Assembly (NCBI GenBank): GCA_030019435.1
Contig: JASEEV010000006.1
Coordinates: forward strand, 1 to 56,130
DNA: 56,130 nt
Source of the DNA: Methanocellales archaeon
GTDB taxonomy: Archaea; Halobacteriota; UBA148
Direction of reading: 5' to 3'
The first letter of the stretch is position 1. Each line of letters starts with the position of its first letter. This document shows positions 1-8,320 of this stretch, in pieces. The position numbers were made by a program, and so were the translations under genes. A model generated the notes under the pieces. That model had not been told where the DNA came from and ran no database searches. It saw nothing but the letters and a program-made list of their open reading frames with translations.

Positions 1-85
1 TTGACTCGATCAATGATAGATCAAATTCTTCTGCAAACTTGGCGTTTGCAACCACGTTCTCAACTCTAATGATCGGCTCTGGCAT
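1..85 (-). CDS. tbp: TATA-box-binding protein, N-terminal fragment
   Basis: General transcription factor that binds archaeal TATA boxes. Only the first 28 codons lie in the window; the gene runs off the left edge. The visible protein begins MPEPIIRVENVVANAKFAEE and continues with FDLSLIES. The I-x-V-E-N-V-V-A-x-x-K opening followed by FDL is the first strand of the TBP repeat in archaea. The ATG at 85-83 follows a GGAAG-like ribosome site. It is divergent from the LysRS gene, and the 82 bases between them must hold both promoters. Identification rests on this short stretch but the motif is distinctive. Confidence 0.82.
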   Translation of the reverse strand, partial: MPEPIIRVENVVANAKFAEEFDLSLIES

Positions 86-167
86 GCTCTTCCTTATAGA
101 GCATGACAACGATAAAACCTACGGTAGAACGTAAAGATTTATCTGTTCTGATAACGAGTTAGGCTCA

Positions 168-1622
168 ATGAGCGAAACCGTTCACTGGGCAGATGTGATA
201 GCTGAGGATGTGTTGAGAAGAGGGAATAGGCACGTTGTAGCAACTGGTATAACTCCCTCTGGACCGATTCACATCGGAAACATGCGAGAGGTGGTCATTG
301 CTGATGCAGTATGTCGTGTGCTAAGGGATCGTGGCGCAGATGTGCGATTGATCTATATCGCAGACACGTACGATCCTCTCCGCAGAGCATATCCATTCCT
401 CCCAGATGGCTATGGAGAGCACATCGGCAAGCCACTCTCAGAAATACCAGATCCAGATGGTTGTTGCCCTAATTACGCGGAACATTTTTTGAGACCATTT
501 TTGAACTCGCTTGGATGGTTGGAGGTTGAAATCACGGTGTATAGAGCAGATGATATGTATAAAAGCGGTATGTATGCCGATCTCATAGGAACGGCGCTTG
601 AGAACAGAGACGGCATTGCAAAGACACTCGCTGAAGTCGCTGGTACGTCCATCCCATCAAGTTGGAGTCCACTCAATCCTTTATGCGAACAATGTGGCAG
701 GATTACAGACGCCATCGTCAAGGGGCATGTGGGAAAGAATGTGGACTACAAGTGTATGTGTGGTCATCATGGGACTGCTGATTTTTCAAAAGGCGGAGGA
801 AAGCTCACGTGGCGGGTGGACTGGCCTGCACGATGGAAAATGCTCGACATCACCGTCGAGCCTTTTGGAAAAGATCATGCTGTTGCAGGAGGCTCCTATG
901 ATACTGGGGTGCGTATCTCAAGGGAGATCTATGGCCATGAGCCGCCATATCCCATACCATTTGAGCACATATTTCTTAAAGGCAAGGGCAAGATGTCCTC
1001 CTCTACGGGAATCCTCGTCTCGATCCAAGAGATGTTGGACGTCATCCCACCAGAGGTGCTGCGGCATCTTTTCCTTAGGACCAAACCAGAAAAACACATC
1101 GAGTTCGATCCAGGGATGCCACTGCTAAATCTGATAGATGAATACGACCGAATTCATGAGTGGAAGATTCCATTTCGACATATGGTCACGATCGTACAAA
1201 TCGCGCACGACTTTGACGGCGTGTTGGAGGTGCTCCGACGCAGTGGTTATGATATCAGCGATCTCAATGCAATCGGGCAGCGTTCTCTCAATGCCAGAAA
1301 CTGGTTAAGCAAATTTGCCCCGCCCTCTGTTAAATTCAAAGTGCAGGAAACTCTCCCTGTTGGAGTTAAAAAACTATCTCAGAAACAGAAACTTGCTTTG
1401 GGCATTCTTGCAGATGAAATTGGACGCAAAAAAACTGCAGGGGAATTACACGACGAAATATATAAGATAGCCGAAGAAGTCGGCATAGATCCGAGCGATG
1501 TGTTCAAAGCGGTCTATGTTGCACTGCTAGGAAAATCCTCTGGTCCTAGGGCTGGTTGGTTCCTCGTCTCTCTTGAGGGGAATTTTCTCAGGAAGCGTCT
1601 CAGGGAAGCATCCAAAGCGTAA
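168..1622 (+). CDS. lysS: Lysyl-tRNA synthetase, class I
   Basis: Charges tRNA-Lys with lysine in the cytoplasm. This is the archaeal class I enzyme, not the class II form. The Rossmann catalytic core carries HIGN at about residues 35-38 and KMSSS at about 275-279. Between them lies a zinc-ribbon-like insert with cysteines in CEQCG and CMCG at about 173-202. The C-terminal helical domain is present. The 484-residue length is below the roughly 520-540 usual for the family; the segment between EYDRIHEW and PFRHMV near residue 330 is much shorter than I expect, suggesting an in-frame loss of about 35 residues. The start follows a TATA-like AAAGATTTAT some 35 bases upstream. Confidence 0.95.
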   Translation: MSETVHWADVIAEDVLRRGNRHVVATGITPSGPIHIGNMREVVIADAVCRVLRDRGADVRLIYIADTYDPLRRAYPFLPDGYGEHIGKPLSEIPDPDGCCPNYAEHFLRPFLNSLGWLEVEITVYRADDMYKSGMYADLIGTALENRDGIAKTLAEVAGTSIPSSWSPLNPLCEQCGRITDAIVKGHVGKNVDYKCMCGHHGTADFSKGGGKLTWRVDWPARWKMLDITVEPFGKDHAVAGGSYDTGVRISREIYGHEPPYPIPFEHIFLKGKGKMSSSTGILVSIQEMLDVIPPEVLRHLFLRTKPEKHIEFDPGMPLLNLIDEYDRIHEWKIPFRHMVTIVQIAHDFDGVLEVLRRSGYDISDLNAIGQRSLNARNWLSKFAPPSVKFKVQETLPVGVKKLSQKQKLALGILADEIGRKKTAGELHDEIYKIAEEVGIDPSDVFKAVYVALLGKSSGPRAGWFLVSLEGNFLRKRLREASKA

Positions 1623-1703
1623 ACTATTGGTTGGTATACAATGGAAAGAATAGCTTTATAATCGTTGCAGAAAGATACAAATACGCAGTCCGAAGGTTGC
1701 ACG

Positions 1704-2003
1704 ATGAATCCAGATGACAAAATCAAGGAAAGACTCAAAAGCTATCTAGAGCGAGATGAGAAGGGGATACGAAAGGCAGTTCTATGCTTGTTCTTACAAG
1801 ATGAGTCGTATACGACAGAGGATGTCTATACCTATTTGGTGGAACATGGGTTTGACGTAAGCTATAGGGGAATATCTGCGATGGTGGGCTTGATGAACAC
1901 CAGGTTGGGCATTCTTTCTATTGATGTAACAGGCGAGCATAACGTGTATTCCCTGAAAGAAGGGCATAGGGAAATCGTCAAGTCTGTTTTGGATAATTAC
2001 TAG
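1704..2003 (+). CDS. DUF2551-family winged-helix protein
   Basis: Small archaeal protein of 99 residues. It opens MNPDDKIKERLKSYLERD and has a compact alpha-beta fold with GISAMVGLMNTRLGIL in the middle, which I recognise as the DUF2551 family of methanogen-type archaea. The predicted fold is winged helix, so DNA binding is plausible but not shown. A TTG 13 codons upstream is open in frame, but a TATA-like GCTTTATAA at 1653-1661 would start transcription downstream of that codon, so I chose the ATG at 1704. Ten bases separate it from the following cis-prenyltransferase gene, so the two are probably co-transcribed. Confidence 0.8.
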   Translation: MNPDDKIKERLKSYLERDEKGIRKAVLCLFLQDESYTTEDVYTYLVEHGFDVSYRGISAMVGLMNTRLGILSIDVTGEHNVYSLKEGHREIVKSVLDNY

Positions 2004-2013
2004 TGGTGGACGC

Positions 2014-2931
2014 ATGCTCAAAAAAATCGCAAACACCCTATATGCTGGATATGAGCATCTCCTTACCAAAGAAATCATGGAAAATCCAGTTCCATCGCAT
2101 ATTGCAATCATCCAAGATGGAAATCGAAGATATGCAGCCAAGCTAGGCAAGCCAAGCCACTATGGGCACTTCTACGGCGCAAACACGACTGAGAAGGTGA
2201 TGGAGTGGTGTCTAGAGCTTGGAATCAGGCAGCTAACCATCTATGCCTTCTCTACGGAGAATTTCAACAGACCTTATGCAGAGCGCATGCAGCTCTTCAG
2301 GCTTTTCAAGCAAAAATTCGATGAAATATGCGTTGATGAGCGAGTCCATCGTGATCAAATGCAGGTCCGCGTGATAGGCAACGTGGATTTACTGCCCAGA
2401 GATGTGAGGTTGGCTGCTAAGAGGGCGGAACGAGTTACTCAGCACTATGACAAGTTTTGTCTAAACGTCGCATTGGCATATGGTGGGAGATGGGAACTTT
2501 TGGATGCAATCAAGGCGATTGCGAAAAAGGTAAAGGTTGGTGCGCTAAAAGCCAAAGACATCGACCAAGAGACGATATCGGCTTATCTATATTCCAATGG
2601 TGCGCCGACGAATGTGGACTTGATCATTCGAACAGGGGGGGAAAAAAGAATGTCAAACTTCCTTCCTTGGCAGGCAAGCGGTAACGGATGTGCAGCATAT
2701 TTCTGTGCACCATATTGGCCTGAGTTTCGCAAGATAGACTTCTTACGAGCGATTCGCACTTACCAGATGAGAGAGAAGGAAAGGAGACATAGCACTGTAT
2801 TGCGAGCAATTTCTTTGCTGAAGGAATGCGGTAAGATCGAGCTTGAGGAAGTCATCGAGTTGTCCAAGCGTGCACTTAAGATCACCAGAGGCGATGTGAT
2901 AAAGATACTGAACGACATAAGATCAGAGTAA
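2014..2931 (+). CDS. uppS: cis-Prenyltransferase (polyprenyl diphosphate synthase)
   Basis: Condenses isopentenyl diphosphate onto an allylic diphosphate to build the long polyprenyl carrier used for glycan transfer. The catalytic motif IAIIQDGNRRYA is at about residues 30-41, with the key Asp at 35. The C-terminal substrate motif RTGGEKRMSNFLPWQ lies at about 206-220. Its 305 residues suit an archaeal enzyme with an N-terminal extension. A GGTGG ribosome site stands before the ATG. It meets the minus-strand partner gene exactly: its stop ends at 2931 and the other stop begins at 2932. DUF2551 lies just upstream and DUF92 is nearby. Product chain length cannot be read from sequence. Confidence 0.93.
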   Translation: MLKKIANTLYAGYEHLLTKEIMENPVPSHIAIIQDGNRRYAAKLGKPSHYGHFYGANTTEKVMEWCLELGIRQLTIYAFSTENFNRPYAERMQLFRLFKQKFDEICVDERVHRDQMQVRVIGNVDLLPRDVRLAAKRAERVTQHYDKFCLNVALAYGGRWELLDAIKAIAKKVKVGALKAKDIDQETISAYLYSNGAPTNVDLIIRTGGEKRMSNFLPWQASGNGCAAYFCAPYWPEFRKIDFLRAIRTYQMREKERRHSTVLRAISLLKECGKIELEEVIELSKRALKITRGDVIKILNDIRSE

Positions 2932-3585
2932 CTATTCGCCAAACCTTCTTCGTCTTTTCTGATAGTCTCGCACAGCTCGTAGCAAATCCATTTTTCTAAA
3001 CCCTAGCCAGTTCACATCTGTAAAATATAGCTCTGAGTACACGGCTTGCCATATCAGAAAGTTCGTCAGTCGTTCGCCTCCAGTCTTGATGATCAGGTCT
3101 GGCTCTGATTTGAACACCAGATGCGATTCCACCATCTTCTCATCTATGTCCTCTGGCTTTAGCTCTCCTGCCTTGACCTTTCGCATGATCTGCTTAATCG
3201 CAGTGGTGAGCTCATATTTTCCGCCAAAGCCGATCGAAATGTCTAGCATTAGATCGTGCTTTCCCTCGCTTACATCTATTCTCTCAGATTCTGTGTGGAT
3301 CGTTACATCAGCTGGAGCACATGACATCGTTTCAACCAATCGTTTCGTGAGCTTTGAACAAATCCCCTTGCTAAGCTCTCCAGCTTCGATCACGCTGATG
3401 TACACCGTAATTTGAGGTATTTCGATCTCAGAGCACCAGGAAACAAATTCCTTTAGTTTATCAAACGCCTTGTCGGTCTGCAAATCGTCTTCTGCAATTA
3501 CAAGGATGATGTGCTTTGGTAACTCTTCCTTTTCGATCTGACTGATCATCCTTCTTTCATACAGGCCTGGAACGATTTCGTTCAT
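2932..3585 (-). CDS. Divergent cis-prenyltransferase paralogue lacking the catalytic motif
   Basis: This 217-residue protein is clearly of the cis-prenyltransferase fold: KTGGERLTNFLIWQ at 167-180 and LDISIGFGGKYELTTAI match the C-terminal half of the family, and ELYFTD plus a basic C-terminus follow as usual. The N-terminal catalytic motif is gone: where DGNRR is expected the protein reads IILVIAEDDLQTDKA at about 26-40. Eukaryotes use heteromeric enzymes with a degenerate NgBR/Nus1-type subunit, and heteromeric archaeal forms have been reported in Methanosarcina. I infer that this is a non-catalytic or regulatory partner of the convergent uppS. Alternatively it is an independent enzyme with a shifted active site. 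Confidence 0.8.
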   Translation of the reverse strand: MNEIVPGLYERRMISQIEKEELPKHIILVIAEDDLQTDKAFDKLKEFVSWCSEIEIPQITVYISVIEAGELSKGICSKLTKRLVETMSCAPADVTIHTESERIDVSEGKHDLMLDISIGFGGKYELTTAIKQIMRKVKAGELKPEDIDEKMVESHLVFKSEPDLIIKTGGERLTNFLIWQAVYSELYFTDVNWLGFRKMDLLRAVRDYQKRRRRFGE

Positions 3586-3653
3586 CTTGACTAATTATAA
3601 GTACTAAGGGATAAAGTATTTCTGTATACTAAAGATGTTGGGGAGGGGGAGAT

Positions 3654-4898
3654 TTGGAACCAGGTCTAGAATTATCACAACGGCATAAGACGGTATGCAT
3701 CTTATTTGGTTGTGTTGCCCTATTGCTTCCGTTCCTAGCGATCTGGCAACTGATGCTCATCGTTTTAGCTGTTACGATCGGATTTGCATCTCTCACACCA
3801 CGAGTTTCAGCACACCTCTGTTTTGCTGTCTTAATTCTTGTGGTTCTCTCTTGGGTGCTAAATTTTCCGATATATCTTCTTGGTGCCTCTATCGCCATCG
3901 TCACGTTCAGTGCGATGGCAAGAGATCTCATCGCCCAACGAAAAACGATCAGAGGTAGTGTGACATTCCTTGTGTTTGGCGTGATTTTTGCGTTTTGCAT
4001 CGGCAGTTGGGTCATTGCACTTACAAAGATCGTCATCTCATCGCAGTTCATGTTCTTCTTAGCTGTAATAGGGGCGATCACAGGAGCGCTGTTGGAGTCG
4101 ATCCCACATGCAAATGACGATCTAACTGTACCACTTGGGTCGGCGATGGCAATGTGGTTATTTGCTGATTTTGAATATTGGGTTCCCCCACACCACCTCA
4201 TTCTTGCGTTGGTGCTCATGTTAGCAATTGGTTACGTCTCATATAAGGTGAGCATCGCAGACATCACTGGTGCATTGAGTGGAGTTCTGCTGGGCGTTTT
4301 AATCATCGTTTTTGGTAGCATCAAGTGGTTTGTGATCCTCTTGGTCTTTTTCATCCTGGGCGGCGTATTCACGAGATATAAATATGGATATAAGCAATCG
4401 CTTGGAATCGCGCAGGCAGAAGGAGGCGCAAGAGGATACCGGAACGTGTTTGGAAATGGGCTTGTCGCTCTGATCTTGGCCGTTGCAGAAGGCGTGTTTG
4501 GTGGGCCCATTTTTTTGATCGCATATCTGGGAGCGATTGCCACAGCGACAGGAGATACACTAGCCAGCGAGATCGGTGAAACCTCCAAAACTCAGCCCAG
4601 GGTGATCACGACTTTCAAAAAGGTGCCTGCTGGAACAAGTGGCGCCATCTCTCTTCTCGGAGAGCTGGCCGCCTTGATCGGATCAGCTGTGATAGGAATA
4701 CTTGCGACATTGCTGGGAATGGCTGGTCTTCATGTGGCAGCCATCACGATTCTGGGTGGTTTCATCGGCACCAACATAGATAGCTTGCTCGGCGCTACGT
4801 TGGAGAACAGGGGATATCTGACAAACAGCTCCGTCAACCTATTTGCAACGGCAGCAGGAGCGATAGTATCTGCTGGTTTGTATTATGTTTTGGTTTGA
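3654..4898 (+). CDS. DUF92 integral membrane protein (VTE6-like)
   Basis: A 414-residue protein with about ten hydrophobic segments and the glycine-rich C-terminal block AIATATGDTLASEIGE typical of the DUF92/TIGR00297 family. Plant VTE6 of this family is linked to phytyl-phosphate kinase activity; in archaea the family often sits beside cis-prenyltransferases. I infer a role in isoprenoid-phosphate handling in the membrane, not proven. The likely start is the TTG at 3654, because a strong purine-rich ribosome site (GGGGAGGGGGA, 3640-3650) stands immediately before it; a nearby ATG at 3635 is out of frame. It is divergent from the degenerate prenyltransferase gene. Confidence 0.85.
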   Translation: MEPGLELSQRHKTVCILFGCVALLLPFLAIWQLMLIVLAVTIGFASLTPRVSAHLCFAVLILVVLSWVLNFPIYLLGASIAIVTFSAMARDLIAQRKTIRGSVTFLVFGVIFAFCIGSWVIALTKIVISSQFMFFLAVIGAITGALLESIPHANDDLTVPLGSAMAMWLFADFEYWVPPHHLILALVLMLAIGYVSYKVSIADITGALSGVLLGVLIIVFGSIKWFVILLVFFILGGVFTRYKYGYKQSLGIAQAEGGARGYRNVFGNGLVALILAVAEGVFGGPIFLIAYLGAIATATGDTLASEIGETSKTQPRVITTFKKVPAGTSGAISLLGELAALIGSAVIGILATLLGMAGLHVAAITILGGFIGTNIDSLLGATLENRGYLTNSSVNLFATAAGAIVSAGLYYVLV

Positions 4899-4976
4899 GG
4901 AATTTGTTTTAAATTTCTTCTGAGCACACGGTCCATTGTCACCACTTGGTGGAAAACATAATAAGAAGTAAGTGGA

Positions 4977-5165
4977 TTATTTCTCCTCACTAGGTTTTAG
5001 TAATAGGTGCATCAGTTCGATCGCCAGAGTTGCCCCAATGAAAATGCCTGTAAAAATGAAGAACGGAAATCTAGAATCAACTGACACTCTAGTGGCAGAA
5101 TAAATTGAAACAGCAGCTGCAAGAGCCATTGCACTACCGGGTCCAGGGATATTAATTTGGTTCAT
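4977..5165 (-). CDS. Small two-helix membrane protein, unknown function
   Basis: A 62-residue protein with two hydrophobic stretches (about residues 9-25 and 33-53) and a charged tail ending PSEEK. I do not recognise a family. I believe it is real because the start is well supported: on the minus strand an AAAGGTAAG ribosome site precedes the ATG and an AT-rich TATA element (around 5189-5206, reading AAATATATACAAA) lies about 30 bases upstream. It stands alone between DUF92 and an AT-rich hypothetical gene. Confidence 0.6.
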   Translation of the reverse strand: MNQINIPGPGSAMALAAAVSIYSATRVSVDSRFPFFIFTGIFIGATLAIELMHLLLKPSEEK

Positions 5166-5255
5166 AATACTTACCTTTAGAAGATATTTTGTATATATTT
5201 TTTTCCGATATTTATTAGGGTACCACTATCTAGTCGAGACGAAGTACAAATGGGT

Positions 5256-6050
5256 TTACATAAGGCTTTTCTCAGAAATTTCTTCTACTGTAAGGTAGTA
5301 TTCAGCACTATAGCTATCTCTCAATCCTTCTAATTTGTTTTTAAGTTTAGACGATAAGTCTATTATGCGTTGCGAGATCTCGCATATTTCCCTTATCTGG
5401 CTTCTGACTTCGGGTTCTTCCCTTATTTCAAGCAGTTTCTCTCCCATTTTTGTCCAAAATAGATGGTAAACATTAGTATGAGGGAGTTGCTTTAAATCAT
5501 CAATTACGTAGGAGACAAAATATCCAGGGCAATAATCCCCATAATGGATTTTTTTGTTTTCTTTAGCCTTTTCGTTGAATTCTTCGACCAATTTCTTACA
5601 TTTACTGATAAACTCGGGTGTGTATATTAGTTCATCTAGTTCTGTTAACTTCTTCCTTAATTTTCTAATCTCTTTATCATGTGTTTCTACTTCTTTTGGG
5701 ATTTCAGTATTTCTTTTACAAAAATCACCATAAAGAACTTCTTCCTCTTCTTTGAGTGTAACAAACTCTTTAATATTCCGCATATTTTTAATCCTATGAT
5801 CCCAATCATAGCATTTTTCTTTGAGTAAACGTATTTCATCCTCTAGCTGGCTTATGAAGGGTCCGATAATCTTTCTACTTATTTCAGCTATTTTATGTCT
5901 TTCCTTCTCCTTCCTCATTTCATCCAATTGTCTCTTTCCAAATAAAACAGCTGCAATTGCCATAAAGAAAGTTGAAAATGCTATTACTATGCTACTAATT
6001 GCTGATACCCATTCAGGGGTTATGTTTATGGTTGTGTTTATAATTCCCAT
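5256..6050 (-). CDS. Membrane-anchored coiled-coil protein, unknown function
   Basis: A 264-residue protein with one N-terminal hydrophobic helix (about residues 15-38) followed by a long charged segment rich in Lys and Glu that should form coiled coil (about 40-150), and a further helical C-terminal half. Expected topology is a single anchor with a large soluble domain, probably cytoplasmic. The start is an ATG with GAAGGA just upstream. The DNA is clearly more AT-rich than neighbouring housekeeping genes, which hints at recent acquisition. No enzymatic motif is visible and I assign no function. Confidence 0.6.
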   Translation of the reverse strand: MGIINTTINITPEWVSAISSIVIAFSTFFMAIAAVLFGKRQLDEMRKEKERHKIAEISRKIIGPFISQLEDEIRLLKEKCYDWDHRIKNMRNIKEFVTLKEEEEVLYGDFCKRNTEIPKEVETHDKEIRKLRKKLTELDELIYTPEFISKCKKLVEEFNEKAKENKKIHYGDYCPGYFVSYVIDDLKQLPHTNVYHLFWTKMGEKLLEIREEPEVRSQIREICEISQRIIDLSSKLKNKLEGLRDSYSAEYYLTVEEISEKSLM

Positions 6051-6190
6051 TCCTTCATCTCTTTAAGCGTGACGGTGGTGATAAAAGTCACATATGTTGT
6101 AATTGTGACTCTGTATCCTATTTGTTCGTCATAGGTTATGCTGTTTCCTCTAAGCTCACAGTCCACTTCCCGCCTTTCTCATTTTTTACG
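6038..6190 (-). pseudogene. Frameshifted remnant of a small beta-rich protein
   Basis: Reading the minus strand, one frame gives LLVKNEKGGKWTVSLEETA and stops, while the next frame gives VDCELRGNSITYDEQIGYRV and then TITTYVTFITTVTLKEMKEW before a TAA that overlaps the start of the coiled-coil gene. Joined at the VSLE/GNSITY point they make one plausible beta-sheet segment, so I read this as a decayed fragment with a frameshift. An alternative is a real 42-residue protein starting at GTG 6166 and translationally coupled to the next gene. Evidence is weak because the segment is short. Confidence 0.3.
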
Positions 6191-6210
6191 AGTAATCAGA
6201 CAAAAACTCC

Positions 6211-7713
6211 TCATCGCCTTCTCCTGATCAGATATGCGACTACTAGCAATCCTATGATTGCGAATACTACCTCAAAGCCAGGCACTGGTGTGGGTGTTGG
6301 CGTTGGATATACATATGGCGTTGGCGTGGGCACTGGTGTCAGTATGGACGCTGGCGCTATTTCTTCAGGCGGAGTGATTTCCTTTGGGATACCTACTATC
6401 TCGCCTGGAATGGGGCCCACTAGAGCTGCGTTCAAGTTGGAAATTTTTCCTTCAATCGTCTCTTTAGCGGATTCTGCTAGTTTCATATAGTCTAATTGCC
6501 CTATTTTCTCTCTGCCATAGGTGATTAAAACTAACCCTTCAGGTAGGGATTCATTTATCTGCGTGGATGAGATGACTTTTCCAATATATTTGAATTCTCC
6601 TTCAACATCTGAGAGAACATAGTCTTGGTGATGACTGGAAGCGCCCATTGTCAGGAGGACGTCTTCCTTCTCAGGAGGTACGCTGATTTTATTCCAAGAA
6701 GCTAATCCATGAAGGAGAACGTCTGCTGGAGGATATTCTTCCTCAGATTCCTTGATCGCTTCTTGGACGCTAATTGTCCCGCCTTTTCCGAAGGCAGTAA
6801 ATGTGACAACATTTCCCTTGTATTTGTCTGGATTAGTGGTCATCTCCCTTACAGATGGGACCTCTGTGCTTCTTAGCCTAGTCTCCACGATGTAGAGCAG
6901 CACTTTTTCATCAGTATGGATGAGTTCGCTTTCAAGACCTCCTATATTTCTGATCAAGTCGGCGATTGCGCCTTTAGGATACAAAACTATGGCATTGACA
7001 ACTGCCTTAGAATCAATCCAGAAATCCTCTTCAAAGTGGAAGGTGTGTAGGTACGGCTCCGTAATATCTCCAAGAAGTCTATCAGTAAGATCTCTCGAGG
7101 GGTTATCATGGAGTCCTTTGACCTTCTTTGGCATATAATCAACGAAATCTACAGGAGCTCTGGGAGAGTCAACAACTACACCTACTGTTACTGGCAATTC
7201 AATCCCGGTTCCATCATCAGGGTCATAAAGGATGGAGACTTGCCTCAGCGTGGCATCTACTTTAACAAGCTTCAACACGTATTCATCGGGATTTGACAGT
7301 ATAGCGCTGATAGTGGCTGGATCACCCTCTTTCTTGATGGATACGCTTTCTGCTTTTATCACAGACAACTCAGTATCCTCCCAGGTTAAGCTGCGAAGAA
7401 GTTTTTCACCTTCAACTGTAGCTAAGCCTTTGTCCACCTTTTCCCGAGTGAAAACTAGCGAGAGCTCTTCTTTCGTGGCTAGCAGAAATACGTACGTTGG
7501 AAGTCCCTCGGGCACAACTTTTCTATATTCCGAGACATCGTCTTCAAGGGAATCTGGAATAGGAAATGCAGCCCCTTCCAAAGTAACCAATATAGATTTG
7601 ATTTCTGGCTCTGGTAGCTGAGCACTCACAGCCATCGGCATCGCTAGCAACATCAGCAAAACTAAAACAACAATGATTTTTCCCAACGGCATCTTTCCAA
7701 CCATGGACATCAT
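6211..7713 (-). CDS. Secreted surface protein with PGF-CTERM anchor
   Basis: A 500-residue exported protein. The N-terminus has a signal peptide (hydrophobic core about residues 11-28, ending AVSAQ). The C-terminus has a Thr-Pro-rich linker, then VPGFEVVFAIIGLLVVAYLI and RRRR, the tripartite PGF-CTERM signal that archaeosortase A-type enzymes process for lipid attachment. The middle holds two related blocks, each beginning with a NPDEY or NPDKY motif followed by beta strands (about 145-185 and 288-350), resembling OB-like surface repeats. No catalytic motif is visible. I infer a cell-surface or S-layer-associated role. A TATA-like AACATATTAAG lies upstream on the minus strand. Confidence 0.8.
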   Translation of the reverse strand: MMSMVGKMPLGKIIVVLVLLMLLAMPMAVSAQLPEPEIKSILVTLEGAAFPIPDSLEDDVSEYRKVVPEGLPTYVFLLATKEELSLVFTREKVDKGLATVEGEKLLRSLTWEDTELSVIKAESVSIKKEGDPATISAILSNPDEYVLKLVKVDATLRQVSILYDPDDGTGIELPVTVGVVVDSPRAPVDFVDYMPKKVKGLHDNPSRDLTDRLLGDITEPYLHTFHFEEDFWIDSKAVVNAIVLYPKGAIADLIRNIGGLESELIHTDEKVLLYIVETRLRSTEVPSVREMTTNPDKYKGNVVTFTAFGKGGTISVQEAIKESEEEYPPADVLLHGLASWNKISVPPEKEDVLLTMGASSHHQDYVLSDVEGEFKYIGKVISSTQINESLPEGLVLITYGREKIGQLDYMKLAESAKETIEGKISNLNAALVGPIPGEIVGIPKEITPPEEIAPASILTPVPTPTPYVYPTPTPTPVPGFEVVFAIIGLLVVAYLIRRRR

Positions 7714-7858
7714 GTAGTTCCTATTTCTCTCATCTTTCTTATCATCTCTCTTAATATGTTGTGTTAGAGCATTGCTCGATCAAAGCAGAGTGGAAAATCG
7801 TGAAGAACAGAGTATATCGCTTCTGGAGTGATCGATAGGGCATAGTTGAAAGCTCCAC

Positions 7859-8239
7859 TTATAACAATCTCTTGATCTTGTCAGCCGTTTTCTCCATTTC
7901 CAAAAGGATCAAGCCTAATCCAGCCCCAGGGTTGCTCATGACGACCAAAAGGGCTTTAGGCCCTGCTCCTGCAGCGATCAACTTGCCCTCTTTTGATTCA
8001 ACGATGATCCTATCTGGAACTCCTTTCTTCAGCTCAGAAGTTGCGGTCTCTGCAGCTCCAAGCATCGTTGCACTCATAGCCGCAAAGGTCTTGGCACTAT
8101 AAGAACGTTGAGCAAAATCAGACGCCATCAGCAAGCCATCCCTTGAGACTATCGCAGAGGCTTCCACATCGCCCACATCTCTCAGATCCTCCAACACTTT
8201 TTCCAACATTTCAGCTATGGTCGTCACTTTTTCACTCAT
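7859..8239 (-). CDS. Roadblock/LC7-domain protein
   Basis: A 126-residue single-domain roadblock/LC7 (MglB-like) protein, cytoplasmic and expected to dimerise. Key features are the ASAIVSRDGLLMAS strand-turn-strand near residue 27, the AAMSATMLGAAETA helix near 55 and RIIVESKEGKLIAAGAGP near 78. It is a close paralogue of the protein encoded at 42915-43280, which sits beside a small GTPase fusion; here no GTPase gene is adjacent. Roadblock proteins commonly regulate Ras-like GTPases. It is divergent from a wHTH regulator, with a perfect inverted repeat between them that may control both. GAAGG precedes the ATG. Confidence 0.9.
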   Translation of the reverse strand: MSEKVTTIAEMLEKVLEDLRDVGDVEASAIVSRDGLLMASDFAQRSYSAKTFAAMSATMLGAAETATSELKKGVPDRIIVESKEGKLIAAGAGPKALLVVMSNPGAGLGLILLEMEKTADKIKRLL

Positions 8240-8262
8240 CCTTCTGATCGACGTTGTTGTAG

Positions 8263-8286
8263 CACACTACGATTGATTGTAGTGTG
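8263..8286. promoter_or_regulatory. Perfect inverted repeat between divergent genes
   Basis: CACACTAC and GTAGTGTG are exact reverse complements separated by eight bases (GATTGATT). The site lies 24 bases before the roadblock start and just upstream of the TATA element (GATATAATC, about 8296-8304) of the divergent wHTH gene. Position and symmetry suggest an operator for a dimeric regulator, most simply the neighbouring wHTH protein acting on the roadblock gene and itself. This is inference from sequence. Confidence 0.6.
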
Positions 8287-8320
8287 TATTCAACTGATAT
8301 AATCTTTACTACGATAAATT

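Noticed and set aside
6286-6350. Repetitive GGCGTTGG-like DNA, possibly CRISPR or a tandem repeat array
   Set aside because: It encodes the Thr-Pro linker of the PGF-CTERM protein; there are no spacers or palindromic repeats.
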